Source: Iodobacter violaceini (GTDB lineage Bacteria > Pseudomonadota > Gammaproteobacteria > Burkholderiales > Chitinibacteraceae). Taken from it: a stretch of 64,000 nucleotides of DNA. Below the pieces are notes generated by a model. It made no database searches, was not told the DNA's origin, and saw nothing but the letters and a program-made list of their open reading frames with translations. Position 1 is the first letter of the stretch; every line of letters starts with the position of its first letter. The stretch spans positions 496,001 through 560,000 of the forward strand of contig NZ_JAAOLX010000001.1 in NCBI RefSeq assembly GCF_011601265.1, read 5' to 3'. The position numbers and the translations under genes are program-made. Positions 39,701 to 48,715 of the stretch are shown one piece after another.

Positions 39701-39986
39701 GAGCAGTCTGGCCACCCATGGTTGGCAGCAGCGCATCCGGGCGCTCTTTCTCAATAATTTTTTCAACCATCTGCCAGGTAATTGGCTCGATGTAAGTCAC
39801 GTCCGCCATATTTGGGTCAGTCATGATGGTGGCAGGGTTGCTGTTCACCAAAATAACGCGGTAACCCTCTTCACGCAGCGCCTTACATGCCTGCGCTCCG
39901 GAATAGTCGAACTCACAAGCCTGGCCGATCACAATCGGGCCAGCACCAATGATTAAGATGCTTTTTAAATCTGTACGTTTTGGCAT
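36765..39986 (-). CDS. carB: Carbamoyl-phosphate synthase large subunit
   Basis: Makes carbamoyl phosphate from ammonia (from CarA), bicarbonate and two ATP, for arginine and pyrimidine synthesis. 1073 residues, the usual length, made of two homologous ATP-grasp halves. The first has [20 protein letters not shown] and [13 protein letters not shown]; the second [22 protein letters not shown] and [14 protein letters not shown]. The last 150 residues are the allosteric MGS-like domain. carA lies 61 bases upstream. Confidence 0.98.
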   Translation of the reverse strand: MPKRTDLKSILIIGAGPIVIGQACEFDYSGAQACKALREEGYRVILVNSNPATIMTDPNMADVTYIEPITWQMVEKIIEKERPDALLPTMGGQTALNCALDLWRNGVLEKYSVEMIGAKPDAIDKAEDRGKFKDAMTKIGLSTPKSGIAHNMEQALAVQASVGFPTLIRPSFTMGGSGGGIAYNREEFLEICDRGFEASPTNELLIEQSVLGWKEYEMEVVRDRADNCIIICSIENFDPMGVHTGDSITVAPAQTLTDKEYQIMRNASLAVLREIGVDTGGSNVQFATNPENGEMIVIEMNPRVSRSSALASKATGFPIAKVAAKLAVGFTLDELQNEITGGKTPASFEPSIDYVVTKIPRFAFEKFPQANDKLTTQMKSVGEVMAIGRSVQESMQKALRGLETGMSGFDEMTTDRSVIEAEIATPGPERIWYVADAFRVGMSMAEVFNLTKIDPWFLRQIEDLVQEENAIRGTALESIDYATMRRLKRKGFSDRRLAALLDTDQAAVRKARHALKIRPVYKRVDTCAAEFSTDTAYMYSTYEEECEAAPTDKRKIMILGGGPNRIGQGIEFDYCCVHAALALREDGFETIMVNCNPETVSTDYDTSDRLYFEPLTLEDVLEIVNIEKPEGVIVQYGGQTPLKLARALEANGVAIIGTTPDMIDAAEDRERFQKLLQDLGLRQPPNRTARNERDALLLAAEIGYPLVVRPSYVLGGRAMEIVHQQSDLERYMREAVKVSNDSPVLLDRFLNDAIEVDVDAICDGTDVLIGGIMEHIEQAGVHSGDSACSLPPFSLPKEIQDELRRQTVLMAKGLNVVGLMNVQFAIQGKGDAAIVFVLEVNPRASRTVPYVSKATSLPLAKIAARCMAGQSLASQGVTREVIPPYFSVKEAVFPFIKFPGVDSILGPEMKSTGEVMGVGDTFAEAFVKSQLAAGVALPTLGNVFVSVKDGDKAGALECARVLTDLGFKVFATKGTAAAIGEAGVVVQSVNKVTEGRPHIVDMIKNGEIAMIVNTVDERRQAIQDSYSIRHEAMKARLPVFTTIAGAKAACIGMRDLGEMRVYDLQGLHRTIKH

Positions 39987-40047
39987 TGCTCTACCCTCAA
40001 ACCACTATTCGCTAGGCTGTGCGGCCAGAAGCCACACAGTACGCCCC

Positions 40048-41184
40048 TTAAACCGCTGCTTTTTGCTCGCGCATCAAACCAATAAATTTATCGAACAGAT
40101 AAGCTACATCGGTTGGCCCCGGGCTTGCTTCCGGGTGCCCCTGGAAAGAAAACGCAGGTTTGTCAGTCAAGGCAATCCCTTGCACTGTGCCATCAAACAG
40201 TGAGCGATGGGTCACCGTTACATTGGCTGGCAAGCTGGTTTCATCTACCTGAAAACCGTGATTCTGGCTGGTGATCATCACATGCTTGCTGACTAAATCC
40301 TGCACAGGATGATTTGCACCGTGGTGGCCAAACTTCATCTTGCTGGTTTTGGCGCCAGAGGCAAGGCCCAGCAGCTGATGGCCAAGGCAAATACCAAACA
40401 CGGGTAAATGAGTCGCCAGAATTTCTTTAATCGCGCTGATCGCGTAATCGCAAGGCTCAGGATCTCCCGGGCCATTCGATAAAAACACGCCATCGGGCTT
40501 CAGGGCCAATACTTCGCTGGCAGGCGTTTGCGCAGGCACAACGGTTAATTTACAGCCGCGTTCAGCCAGCATGCGCAAAATGTTGTACTTCACGCCAAAA
40601 TCGTAGGCAACAACGTGGAATTCTGGATTTGTTTGCGCGGTGTAACCCGTGCCCAGCTTCCATTCACCAGTTGTCCATGCAAAAGATTCTTTACAGCTCA
40701 CCACTTTAGCCAGATCTTGCCCTGCCATTGAGCCAAAAGACCTGGCTTTTTCAACAGCAGCCGCCGCATCGATATTGTCACCAGTAACAATACAACCTGG
40801 CTGTGCACCTTTGCTGCGCAAAATACGCGTGAGCTTACGCGTATCAATATCTGCAATCGCCACAACATTATTCTTAACGAGGTAATCGCCAAGACTCATA
40901 TCAGAGCGAAAATTAGAATGTAAGAGTGGCAAATCACGAATGATCAGGCCTGCGGCAAACACGGAATGTGACTCAACATCTTCCGGGCTTACGCCGTAGT
41001 TACCGATATGTGGGTAGGTCAGAGTGACCATTTGCTTGGTATACGATGGATCGGTCAGGATTTCCTGATAACCGGTCATCGCCGTATTGAACACGACCTC
41101 ACCAATGGTTGAGCCATCGCATCCGATGGAAATACCATGAAAGAGGGTGCCGTCGGCAAGCGCAAGAAGGGCTGGTTTTGACAC
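40048..41184 (-). CDS. carA: Carbamoyl-phosphate synthase small subunit (GTG start)
   Basis: Glutaminase subunit supplying ammonia to CarB, 378 residues. The N-terminal domain contains [21 protein letters not shown]; the class I amidotransferase domain has [16 protein letters not shown], catalytic Cys in [14 protein letters not shown], and His/Glu in [15 protein letters not shown] at 41184 has AGGAG 6 bases before. A promoter and a leader hairpin lie at 41241-41316. Confidence 0.98.
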   Translation of the reverse strand: MSKPALLALADGTLFHGISIGCDGSTIGEVVFNTAMTGYQEILTDPSYTKQMVTLTYPHIGNYGVSPEDVESHSVFAAGLIIRDLPLLHSNFRSDMSLGDYLVKNNVVAIADIDTRKLTRILRSKGAQPGCIVTGDNIDAAAAVEKARSFGSMAGQDLAKVVSCKESFAWTTGEWKLGTGYTAQTNPEFHVVAYDFGVKYNILRMLAERGCKLTVVPAQTPASEVLALKPDGVFLSNGPGDPEPCDYAISAIKEILATHLPVFGICLGHQLLGLASGAKTSKMKFGHHGANHPVQDLVSKHVMITSQNHGFQVDETSLPANVTVTHRSLFDGTVQGIALTDKPAFSFQGHPEASPGPTDVAYLFDKFIGLMREQKAAV

Positions 41185-41240
41185 AGGCGGCTCCTGGGCA
41201 TTGCGCCCACAAGATTGAGTTCGGATATTTCTGAGGATGG

Positions 41241-41267
41241 CAAAACGGGATAGCCCCAGCTATCCCG
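41241..41267 (-). terminator. Terminator-like hairpin in the carAB leader, possible attenuator
   Basis: On the minus strand CGGGATAGC, loop TGGG and GCTATCCCG (9-bp stem) is followed by TTTTG. It lies downstream of the predicted carAB promoter (41288-41316) and 57 bases before the carA start, so it sits inside the leader. The four-base U-tract is short. It could simply end gpx transcripts, or attenuate carAB. Confidence 0.65.
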
Positions 41268-41287
41268 CTCGCACAAAATTGAGCCAC

Positions 41288-41316
41288 ATTGTACCGTAAA
41301 AGCCCTTATCTATCAA
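41288..41316 (-). promoter_or_regulatory. Sigma70-type promoter of carAB
   Basis: TTGATA (41316-41311) and TACAAT (41293-41288) with a 17-base spacer on the minus strand, in the gap between gpx and carA. The start point is expected near 41281, about 14 bases before the leader hairpin. Confidence 0.75.
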
Positions 41317-41351
41317 TGTGAAGCCAAATTCATTATGAATAGATTACAGTC

Positions 41352-41831
41352 TTACAGCAGCTTTTCAATCTCAGCACTGAGTTCTTCGGGTTTTGTCATC
41401 GGAGCAAAGCGATCTGCCACCTTACCTTGCTTATCCAGTAAAAATTTACTGAAATTCCACTTGATTGCCTCAATCCCCAACAAACCAGGCTTTTCACTTT
41501 TTAGCCACGTAAAGAGCGGAGCCGCGTTTTCTCCATTCACATCCACCTTGGCAAAGAGAGGGAAGCTCACATTGAATTTAGTAGTACAAAAATCCAGAAT
41601 CTCCGCCTCACTGCCCGGCTCCTGCGCACCAAACTGATTACACGGAAAACCCAGCACCACAAAACCACGGTCTTTATATTGCTCATAAAGCGCTTGCAAG
41701 CCTTCATACTGCGGCGTAAAGCCACATTGGCTCGCCACATTCACCACCAAAACTACCGAACCGGCATACTGAGCCAAATCAACCGTTTCCCCAGCTATGC
41801 CTTGCACGCTAAAATCACCAATATTGCTCAT
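41352..41831 (-). CDS. Glutathione peroxidase family protein
   Basis: Thiol peroxidase of the BtuE/Gpx type, 159 residues, reducing hydroperoxides probably with thioredoxin or glutathione. Peroxidatic Cys36 in NVASQCGFTPQYEGL, Gln in GFPCNQFGAQEPGSE and Trp-Asn in IKWNFSKFLLD form the active-site tetrad. ATG has AAGGA 6 bases before. Its start is only 23 bases from that of the divergent DUF1841 gene. Confidence 0.95.
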   Translation of the reverse strand: MSNIGDFSVQGIAGETVDLAQYAGSVVLVVNVASQCGFTPQYEGLQALYEQYKDRGFVVLGFPCNQFGAQEPGSEAEILDFCTTKFNVSFPLFAKVDVNGENAAPLFTWLKSEKPGLLGIEAIKWNFSKFLLDKQGKVADRFAPMTKPEELSAEIEKLL

Positions 41832-41854
41832 TATTTATCCTTAGTTGAGAACAC

Positions 41855-42289
41855 ATGCTATTTAATCCATCCCGCGATGAAGCCCGCCGCTTTTTTATTC
41901 AAGCATGGCAGAAACATCAGGCGAATGCGCCGCTGGCAGATATCGAAAAAATCATCGCGGGCATTTTGCTGCATCACCCCGAATACCAGCCGATTCTGTC
42001 TGAAGAATACTTAGATAAAGACTGGCCCCCTGAATATGGCGAAACCAATCCTTTTTTACATATCAGTATGCACCTTGCCATTGAAGAGCAAATATCAATC
42101 GATCAGCCCGCTGGCGTTAAAGCTTTATATCAGCAGCTTTGCGAAAGATTATCGCTGGAACATACCGCCCTGCATGCCATGATGGATGGTTTGGGTGAAA
42201 TGATGTGGCAAGCCCAAAGAAACAACACCCCGCCCGATCCTGAAGTGTATTTAGAAATACTGCGTTTTAAGGTGGGGCAGTTGAAATAA
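41855..42289 (+). CDS. DUF1841 family protein
   Basis: 144-residue soluble protein of unknown function that is widespread in beta- and gammaproteobacteria. Signatures: MLFNPSRDEARRFFIQAWQK, EYGETNPFLHISMHLAIEEQ and HAMMDGLGEMMWQAQRN. No signal peptide or membrane segment. GAGA stands near the ATG as a weak ribosome site. It is monocistronic and divergent from the peroxidase gene. Confidence 0.88.
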   Translation: MLFNPSRDEARRFFIQAWQKHQANAPLADIEKIIAGILLHHPEYQPILSEEYLDKDWPPEYGETNPFLHISMHLAIEEQISIDQPAGVKALYQQLCERLSLEHTALHAMMDGLGEMMWQAQRNNTPPDPEVYLEILRFKVGQLK

Positions 42290-42400
42290 GGGCTCCGGTA
42301 TAAAATTCCCGCCAGAAATACCTCCCCGCTGCATTACACATACCGATGGTAAGCCACGCCTGGAGTGAAAAACCTTTGCATCAGCGCTTTATCTGCCTGC

Positions 42401-43834
42401 TTATTTAAGCGGCAGCTGCAATTGCTTCAGCTCTTTTAAACGCGCCTCAATCGCCGATAAAAGATAAAAATCGCCAGCACCGGCATTTTGCGCCTGCTGC
42501 AGCTGCTCAATCGCTGCGGTGTATTCACCAAGACGGGTGTAGTACTCGGCCTGGGCCTGATGCTGGCGTACCGCATCGCCCCGTGCATTTTGAATTTTGG
42601 AAATACGCTGCCAGAGATATGCGTCTGAAGGATAAAGCTCACTGGCGTACTGGGCACTGGCCAAGGCATCGCCCAATTGCTGGTTAGCAATCAGCGCGTC
42701 GATTTCGCCATAAACAAGGGCCCGGCTGGCGGGAAAGCGTTTACTGGCTTCTTTAAATATTTGCAAAGCATCATCAGGGCGCTTTTGTGCAAGGCGGATG
42801 CTGCCAGCCAGATATTCCAGTGAAGAGTGCGTTTTACCCAGAGCTTGTTTTGCTTTTTGCAAAGAAGCCCATGCACCATCGGCATCAAAAGCCGCTAATT
42901 GCGCCAAAGCCAGACCATAAAGGTGCGATGGCAGATGAGCGTATTTTTTTTCTGCCAGGGTTTTTCGATAGTAATTCAGCGCGTCTTGCTCATCCATCTG
43001 CAAGAATCGCGCTTTTTCGCGCACAAATAAGAAATCCAAGGAATCTTTAAACTGCTGGTAAGGCTTATCTTTTAAACGGGCTTGCGCGTCGCTGATCCGC
43101 TTATACGTCACGGGGTGGGTGCGTAAAAACTCAGGAGCATTCCCCTCCCCCAGTCGTGAGTTTTTTTGCATACGATCAAAAAATACCGGCATGGCAGCCT
43201 GATCAAACCCCGCCTTTTGTAAGGTCTGCATGCCAAGCCGGTCTGCTTCCTGCTCAAACATATAAGTGTAATCAAGCTGACGCTGAATCATATAGGCCTG
43301 GCTGCCCATCAGGCCCGCCATCGCCACATCGCCCTTGCCCGCACTGGCAGCCACAATCGCTAAGCCTAAAGCCGCCAGCGTCACCCAGGGGGCCATTTTT
43401 TGCCCTTCTAAAAGGCGGGCAAAGTGATGCTGAGTGACGTGGGCAATTTCATGCGACAACACAGATGCAAGCTCTGATTCATGCTGGGACAGCACAATCA
43501 GGCCGGTATGCACGCCCACCAGGCCGCCAGGAATAGCAAAGGCGTTAACGCTGCGATCGAGCATGGGAAAGAAAACAAAATTGGTTTCGGTTTCGCCACT
43601 GGCATCCAGTAAGCGCCCGCCAAGCTGGCGCAAATAAGCAACCAGCTCCGGGTCTTCACTCATGGCACCGCTGCGCCGCAGCTCGCGCATGGCCGACTCG
43701 CCAATCTGCCGCTCCTGCAATGGGCTTAATCCTTCTTGCGAGGATTCACCCAAATTGGGCAACTGTACATCGGCCTGCAGGGGTGCAGAAACCAGGCTTG
43801 CCGCCAGAATCAATGCCAATAAACGTCGGGACAA
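42401..43834 (-). CDS. bepA: BepA-like periplasmic M48 metalloprotease with TPR repeats (TTG start)
   Basis: 477-residue envelope protease like BepA/YfgC, which helps assemble or degrade outer-membrane beta-barrel proteins such as LptD. Signal peptide MSRRLLALILAASLVSAPLQA. The M48 domain has zinc motif HEIAHVTQHH and the later ligand Glu in FEQEADRLGM; a helical TPR region fills about 290-460. The start is TTG at 43834 with GGAG 6 bases before it, one base after the YqaA-like gene stop. The assignment to BepA rather than LoiP-type proteases rests on TPRs and length. Confidence 0.9.
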   Translation of the reverse strand: MSRRLLALILAASLVSAPLQADVQLPNLGESSQEGLSPLQERQIGESAMRELRRSGAMSEDPELVAYLRQLGGRLLDASGETETNFVFFPMLDRSVNAFAIPGGLVGVHTGLIVLSQHESELASVLSHEIAHVTQHHFARLLEGQKMAPWVTLAALGLAIVAASAGKGDVAMAGLMGSQAYMIQRQLDYTYMFEQEADRLGMQTLQKAGFDQAAMPVFFDRMQKNSRLGEGNAPEFLRTHPVTYKRISDAQARLKDKPYQQFKDSLDFLFVREKARFLQMDEQDALNYYRKTLAEKKYAHLPSHLYGLALAQLAAFDADGAWASLQKAKQALGKTHSSLEYLAGSIRLAQKRPDDALQIFKEASKRFPASRALVYGEIDALIANQQLGDALASAQYASELYPSDAYLWQRISKIQNARGDAVRQHQAQAEYYTRLGEYTAAIEQLQQAQNAGAGDFYLLSAIEARLKELKQLQLPLK

Positions 43835-43835
43835 A

Positions 43836-44246
43836 TTAAGCTCCTGTCAGCCAGCTTGCTGCGCCCGCCAGCACCAGATAGCGTGCGGTTTTACCTAATA
43901 ACATCCACAGCGCAACCTGTCGCCATGGCCAGCGCAACCAGCCAGCCACACCACATAAAACATCACCCGCCACCGGCAGCCAGGTCAGCAGTAAACTCAC
44001 CGGGCCGATTCGCTCAGCCCAGGCCACAGCCTTCCCTTTGGGCGCGGCAGGCAGACGGCGGCCCATCCATACCGTAAGTAATCCGCCCAGCGTATTACCG
44101 GCCGTCACCACCAGCAAGGCAGGAATTAATCCCTGGGAATTAAAGTGCAGATAGGCCAGAAGGGCTGCTTCAGAATTACCCGGCAGCAAGGTGGCCGATA
44201 AAAAAGCCGAGGCAAACAAGCCCGACAGCCACGCTGGCTCAATCAT
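43836..44246 (-). CDS. YqaA family (DedA/SNARE-associated-type) membrane protein
   Basis: 136 residues with three to four hydrophobic segments. It has the family features LPGNSEAALLAYL near the N-terminus and GNTLGGLLTVWMGRRLP in the first cytoplasmic loop. YqaA proteins are short relatives of DedA lipid-transport or scramblase-type proteins; no exact role is known. ATG 44246 overlaps the cyaY stop (TGATG). A TTG one codon earlier is also possible. Confidence 0.85.
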   Translation of the reverse strand: MIEPAWLSGLFASAFLSATLLPGNSEAALLAYLHFNSQGLIPALLVVTAGNTLGGLLTVWMGRRLPAAPKGKAVAWAERIGPVSLLLTWLPVAGDVLCGVAGWLRWPWRQVALWMLLGKTARYLVLAGAASWLTGA

Positions 44247-44557
44247 CAAAAGCTAAAATCTTCCTGGGCATGGGCGCTGATTGCTTTACTTAAATCAGCA
44301 AAAAACTCACCAGCCTCACGGGTGCTTTGCCACACACCATCCAGCAAACGATAGTGATAGCCCCCTGAGCGCGCGGCAATCCACAGCTCCTGGTTGGCGG
44401 CATGGCGGTTTACAATAATTTTGCTGCGGTCTTCAAACTCAATTTCTAATACATTGCCAGAGAGCAGGGTATCTGTATCCAGCCCGCTCTCATCCAGTGC
44501 CGCTTCGATTTTTGCGAATACGCTATCGCTGAGGTCAAGAAACTCGGACTCGGTCAT
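44246..44557 (-). CDS. cyaY: Iron donor protein CyaY (frataxin)
   Basis: 103-residue bacterial frataxin that binds iron and modulates Fe-S cluster assembly by IscS/IscU. The N-terminal helix is acidic (MTESEFLDLSDSVFAKIEAA). The beta-sheet has LEIEFEDRSKIIVNRHAANQ, then ELWIAARSGGYHY and the usual final DGVWQSTREAGEFFADL. It is divergent from the lptM lipoprotein gene (62 bases between starts), as in many relatives. Confidence 0.97.
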   Translation of the reverse strand: MTESEFLDLSDSVFAKIEAALDESGLDTDTLLSGNVLEIEFEDRSKIIVNRHAANQELWIAARSGGYHYRLLDGVWQSTREAGEFFADLSKAISAHAQEDFSF

Positions 44558-44619
44558 TCAATCTATTCCCTGCATGTTAGAATTGCGATTCTGCCACTAA
44601 ATACTGACCAGTAGCCAAA

Positions 44620-44745
44620 ATGATACGTGCGCTGTTATTACTATTGACCATTGCCACTCTTACAGCCTGCGGTTTTAAAGGTGGCCTTTATCTGCCTGAA
44701 AAGCCAGCCAGCACCACGGCCAGCGCACCTGCTGCATCCAAATAA
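44620..44745 (+). CDS. lptM: Small lipoprotein LptM (YifL family)
   Basis: 41 residues: signal MIRALLLLLTIATLTA, lipobox LTAC with Cys17, then GFKGGLYLPEKP, matching the CG-KG-LY-P core of LptM/YifL proteins. In E. coli LptM helps LptD-LptE mature by promoting correct disulfides. A Ala/Ser/Thr-rich tail follows. In other proteobacteria the gene usually sits between cyaY and lysA, as here, but a minus-strand Lrp/AsnC gene is inserted before lysA. Confidence 0.9.
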   Translation: MIRALLLLLTIATLTACGFKGGLYLPEKPASTTASAPAASK

Positions 44746-44822
44746 ACAGGCACTGCGGCATATCGTGCCTGCGTGAACCATGCCGTTCAATTTGACAGAG
44801 CGGGCAGCAAAACGTGCTCCCC

Positions 44823-45263
44823 CTAAACGATAGAAATCGTTTTCCCCAGCACATGAGTGGTTAAAACGATGGCTGTAGAGGTTGAGCCAAAAGCATTCAG
44901 CTCATTAATTATGCGCTGCAAGTGCTCTACATCGGTGGCCAGCACCCGCATCACCGCGCCATCCTCGCCGGTGACCGTATAGCAATCAATAATCTCAGGG
45001 CAGTCCGCCACAAATTGCGCATAGGGCCTGCCCTGCCGGGTAGACAGCCGGATCATGGCGGTAATCTGATAGCCCAGCGCCTTAGGGTTAATATCAGCCC
45101 GATAGCCACGAATCACATTACTGCTCTCCAGTCTTTTAATCCGCTCAGAAACCGCGGGCTGGCTCAGGTGCACTTGCCGCCCTATTTCTGCGTGCGACAT
45201 ACGCGCATCCGTCTGCAAAAGCTGGAGTATTTTCTGGTCAAAAAGGTCGATTTTCGGATTCAT
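44823..45263 (-). CDS. Lrp/AsnC family transcriptional regulator
   Basis: 146 residues: N-terminal winged HTH (about 5-60: LDQKILQLLQTDARMSHAEI, SQPAVSERIKRLE) and C-terminal RAM effector domain (DCYTVTGEDGAVMRVLATDV). It most likely senses an amino acid. It lies divergent from lysA with 127 bases between starts, so control of lysA by lysine or a related amino acid is a reasonable guess. An ATAAGTATACTT stretch overlapping its own start suggests autoregulation. Confidence 0.93.
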   Translation of the reverse strand: MNPKIDLFDQKILQLLQTDARMSHAEIGRQVHLSQPAVSERIKRLESSNVIRGYRADINPKALGYQITAMIRLSTRQGRPYAQFVADCPEIIDCYTVTGEDGAVMRVLATDVEHLQRIINELNAFGSTSTAIVLTTHVLGKTISIV

Positions 45264-45390
45264 AAGTATACTTGGTTCATTTCCGGTGAAACTCAGGCTG
45301 GATCCGGCATTTACTTATGAAATGCCCTGTATTCCAAACGAATACCTTGCTAAATTATAAGCCCATTATATCTACTTACTGTGCCAAGCC
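45264..45390. promoter_or_regulatory. Divergent control region between the Lrp-type regulator and lysA
   Basis: 127 bases, A/T-rich. A candidate plus-strand promoter is TTGCTA, 16 bases, TATCTA, ending about 20 bases before the lysA ATG. Partial inverted repeats such as CATTTACTTATGAAATG are seen. No single Lrp site can be defined by eye. Confidence 0.45.
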
Positions 45391-46623
45391 ATGATATCAA
45401 ATTGCCAGATTGCCCGGATTGCCGACCAGTTTTCTACCCCTTGCTGGGCCTATGATGCGGCTACCATCCGGGCACAAATAGCCCGTCTGCGCCAATTTGA
45501 TGTGATTCGCTTTGCACAAAAAGCCTCCAGCAATATCCATTTACTCAAGCTGATGCGTGAAGAAGGTGTGCTGGTGGATTCAGTTTCGCTGGGCGAAGTC
45601 GAGCGTGCGCTGGCAGCAGGCTTTGTGCCAGACAGCACAGCCAAACATGCGCCGATTGTTTTTACCGCCGATCTCTTAGACAAAAGATCACTGGCACGCG
45701 TGGTGGAGCTCAATATCCCTGTGAACTGTGGCTCGCCGCAAATGCTGGAGCAACTGGGGCAGGCGCACCCTGGCCATCCGGTATGGCTGCGTATCAACCC
45801 CGGCTTTGGCCACGGCCACAGCCGTAAAACCAATACCGGTGGCGAGCAAAGTAAGCATGGTATTTGGTTTGAGCATCTTGCAACCAGCCTAGCGCTGATC
45901 GCCCAATACAAGCTCAAGCTGATTGGCCTGCATATGCATATTGGCTCGGGCGTCGATTATGATCATTTGCAAAGCGTTTGCGATGCCATGATTGCCCAGG
46001 TAAAAGCTTGCGCTCAGGATTTATCCGCGATTTCGATTGGCGGTGGCTTATCAATCCCCTACCAGGCTGGCGAGGCGATTGTCGATACCGATCATTATTT
46101 CCATATTTGGGATAAAGCGCGTCAGGAAATCGAGGCATTCCTTGGCCACAAAATCAACATGGAAATCGAACCCGGCCGCTTTTTAGTGGCGCAATCAGGT
46201 TGCTTAATTTCTGAGCTGCGCGCGCAAAAACAAGTGGGCAGCAACTTTTTCGCCCTGGTTGATGCAGGTTTTAATGATCTGGCCCGCCCGGCGATGTATG
46301 GCAGCTATCACCGGATCAGCAGCTATGCGCCTGATGGCACCCCCCGCAGCGGTGCGCTTCGCCCCACCGTTGTGGCCGGGCCTTTATGCGAATCTGGCGA
46401 TGTATTTACCCAGATTGAAGGCGGGGAAGTCACTACTCAGGATTTACCACATTGTGAAATCGGCGATTTGCTGGTGTTTCACGACACTGGTGCATACGGC
46501 GCAAGCATGTCATCCAATTACAATTCGCGGCCCCTCATCCCGGAAGTGCTGGTTGATGGCGATCAGATTACCCAAATCCGCCGCCGCCAGACGGTGCAAG
46601 AATTGATTGCGCTGGAGATATAA
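45391..46623 (+). CDS. lysA: Diaminopimelate decarboxylase
   Basis: PLP enzyme of fold type III that makes L-lysine from meso-diaminopimelate. 410 residues: PLP lysine Lys44 in RFAQKASSNIHLL, GLHMHIGSGVDYDHL, the phosphate-binding SIGGGLSIPYQ, EPGRFLVAQSG, catalytic Cys in GPLCESGDVF, and FHDTGAYGASMSSNYNSRP. Related decarboxylases of arginine, ornithine or carboxynorspermidine exist; the CESGD and YGASMSSNYN motifs favour diaminopimelate. The ribosome site is weak. Confidence 0.9.
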   Translation: MISNCQIARIADQFSTPCWAYDAATIRAQIARLRQFDVIRFAQKASSNIHLLKLMREEGVLVDSVSLGEVERALAAGFVPDSTAKHAPIVFTADLLDKRSLARVVELNIPVNCGSPQMLEQLGQAHPGHPVWLRINPGFGHGHSRKTNTGGEQSKHGIWFEHLATSLALIAQYKLKLIGLHMHIGSGVDYDHLQSVCDAMIAQVKACAQDLSAISIGGGLSIPYQAGEAIVDTDHYFHIWDKARQEIEAFLGHKINMEIEPGRFLVAQSGCLISELRAQKQVGSNFFALVDAGFNDLARPAMYGSYHRISSYAPDGTPRSGALRPTVVAGPLCESGDVFTQIEGGEVTTQDLPHCEIGDLLVFHDTGAYGASMSSNYNSRPLIPEVLVDGDQITQIRRRQTVQELIALEI

Positions 46624-46724
46624 GCGTAAATCCAGCTTGTTTTGATGTTTTTTGCAGGAGTGCCTTTACGCAAATGACTTGCAAGCCGCTGAGCTTTCGC
46701 GGCTAAAACCTCTCCTGCCTTCAG

Positions 46725-47228
46725 CTAATTACCTCCCCTGTGAGCCTTGCGATAATCCCATGGCGGCACAGGTGCGCTTTCCTGCCAAAGCCCGGCCCTG
46801 GCCTGCCTTGCCTGCTGCTCCAGGCTTTGGTAGCGCTCAAAATCAGCGCTGCTTTGTTTCCCCCTGGCAAAGTGCTGATAGTGCCAGGCTAAGCCCGCCT
46901 TGATTTGCTCGCTGTTAATATCTGTATTTCCCAGCTGCAAAACCACCACGCTGCGCTGATAGCGATCAGTATCCACTACCTTCGCCAAAACCTGCTTGCG
47001 ATACACAAGGCGATCCAGATTGCGCCTTGCCTCGCTGCCAAAAGGCTGGCTGTATTCAGGCGCATCAATATATGCCAGGCGCAGCTGGTGCTCCTGGTTT
47101 TGATCATCACGTATCAGCAGTGAATCTCCATCGCTCACCTTAATAACCATACCGGATAGCAGGGCAACTGGCGCTTGTTCAGCCCTGCAGGCGCTGAGTA
47201 ATAAAATCAGTAAACATCCCCGCCACAT
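46725..47228 (-). CDS. Thermonuclease-like lipoprotein
   Basis: 167 residues from ATG 47228, which has AGGAGG just upstream. Lipobox LLLSAC (Cys13) indicates a membrane-anchored product. The staphylococcal nuclease (TNase) domain covers about 28-150: VIKVSDGDSLLIRD, RLAYIDAPEYSQPFGSEARR, VVDTDRYQRSVVVLQ, INSEQIKAGLAWHYQHFA. The catalytic Arg/Glu/Arg of the family can be matched to R in RLAYIDAPE, E in GSEARR and R in DRYQRS. Probably degrades nucleic acid outside the cytoplasm. Confidence 0.9.
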   Translation of the reverse strand: MWRGCLLILLLSACRAEQAPVALLSGMVIKVSDGDSLLIRDDQNQEHQLRLAYIDAPEYSQPFGSEARRNLDRLVYRKQVLAKVVDTDRYQRSVVVLQLGNTDINSEQIKAGLAWHYQHFARGKQSSADFERYQSLEQQARQARAGLWQESAPVPPWDYRKAHRGGN

Positions 47229-47438
47229 CCCCCCTCCTTTACCCAAGCTTGCAATCTGAGTGATCAGATAAAACACACCAGCCCGGCAAGGCTGGCTATT
47301 GCTTCCAAGGCATTGCCTACTAATATATATATTGAGCTGACACAAAACCCAGCATTGCAATCAGCAAGCCAGGATTTAAACATGCCTCCGGCTTACCTAT
47401 CTTCTACTCATCATTTTAGATAAAGCAGCAATTTACAC

Positions 47439-48698
47439 ATGAATGCCTTCAAAAAGCGTACTGCAATTCGGATTGCCGCTGTCAGTATTGCGCTCGCTTC
47501 TTTAGCCAGCCCCGTGGCATGGTATGTAGAAAAAGAAAATACAGAGGAAGGAATCGTATCGCTGGCTATTGAAGAATCCAGGCGCTTACTGCACCACTAC
47601 GATGCCATCAATTTAAGCGGCCCCAATACTGCAGAGCATGCTAAAAGCGCCGCTCAAACCATTTCCGGCGGTTTATTTGATATTGCGGAGATTTATAACG
47701 CTGCCGGGCAAAAACTGGCCGAATCCTTAACCAGCGAAGGTGAGGCCGTCGATTTTTATCTGAGCGCACATGGCCGCCCTGGCTACACCGAGGCATCTTA
47801 TGAGAGCTTAAAGCTTCCTGGCAATCGCTGGGTTTTAAGAGTTTTTGTGCCTCTGCATGGCTCAGACAACAGAGTAACAGGCTATTTTGAAGGAGTGCGG
47901 GTAGTGCCCGCATGGCAGCACCGGCAAATACTTTCATCATCACTCACGGTCGCGCTGATGGTTTGCCTTGCGGCGCTCCTTTGCGGCGCTGCGCTTTACC
48001 CGGTGGTGGTGCATCTTTCAGCAGATAATGAGCGCAAAGCCCGCGAAGTGCTCGATTCGCATATTTCAATGATGGAAGCACTGGGCCGGGCCATTGCCAA
48101 GCGGGATTCTGATACCGGCGCACATAACTACCGCGTTGCCTGGATCGCCGCCTTTATTGCCGAGCAGATGAAAGCAGGGCCTTCAGGCAGGGAAATGCAG
48201 GGCTTGATTGCAGGCAGTTTTTTACATGATGTGGGCAAAATCGGCATCCCCGACGCCATCTTATTAAAACCGGGCAAGCTGGATGAGGCCGAGCTGGCCA
48301 TTATGCGCACGCATGTCAGTCAGGGCGAGCAAATTGTAAAAGGCATGGGCTGGCTGGATGGTGCGCATGAAGTAGTGGCAGCCCACCATGAAAAATGGGA
48401 TGGCTCTGGCTACCCGCGCCAGTTACAAGGCGAAGAAATTCCGCTTTCCGCCCGTATTTTTGCCGTAGCCGATGTATTTGACGCTCTGTGCTCTAAACGC
48501 CCTTACAAAGAGCCCATGGGTTTTGAGGATGCAATGGGCATTCTGGAAAAAGGCAGGGCCAGCCACTTTGATCCCGGCGTGATGGATGTTTTTCGCCCGC
48601 TGGCAGCGGATATCTTTCAAAAGCTGGCAAATATCAGCGAAGCCGATGCGCATGATTTACTTAAAGAGCGCATCCATCGCCATTTTGAAATGAAGTAG
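47439..48698 (+). CDS. Membrane-bound HD-GYP cyclic-di-GMP phosphodiesterase
   Basis: 419 residues. One transmembrane helix near 10-28 and another near 168-192 enclose a periplasmic sensory domain. The cytoplasmic HD-GYP domain shows His263-Asp264 in SFLHDVGKIGIPD, HVSQGEQIVKGM, and Gly324-Tyr-Pro326 in HHEKWDGSGYP, plus ADVFDALCSKRPYK. All metal-binding positions appear intact, so it should hydrolyse cyclic-di-GMP in response to a periplasmic signal. Monocistronic, convergent with hpnC. Confidence 0.94.
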   Translation: MNAFKKRTAIRIAAVSIALASLASPVAWYVEKENTEEGIVSLAIEESRRLLHHYDAINLSGPNTAEHAKSAAQTISGGLFDIAEIYNAAGQKLAESLTSEGEAVDFYLSAHGRPGYTEASYESLKLPGNRWVLRVFVPLHGSDNRVTGYFEGVRVVPAWQHRQILSSSLTVALMVCLAALLCGAALYPVVVHLSADNERKAREVLDSHISMMEALGRAIAKRDSDTGAHNYRVAWIAAFIAEQMKAGPSGREMQGLIAGSFLHDVGKIGIPDAILLKPGKLDEAELAIMRTHVSQGEQIVKGMGWLDGAHEVVAAHHEKWDGSGYPRQLQGEEIPLSARIFAVADVFDALCSKRPYKEPMGFEDAMGILEKGRASHFDPGVMDVFRPLAADIFQKLANISEADAHDLLKERIHRHFEMK

Positions 48699-48715
48699 CT
48701 AAAAATGACCTCTGT

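Noticed and set aside
39201-39956. Open frame of 251 codons on the plus strand inside carB
   Set aside because: It lies fully antisense to the conserved carB gene, has no ribosome site and shows no recognisable domain. It arises from the codon composition of carB.
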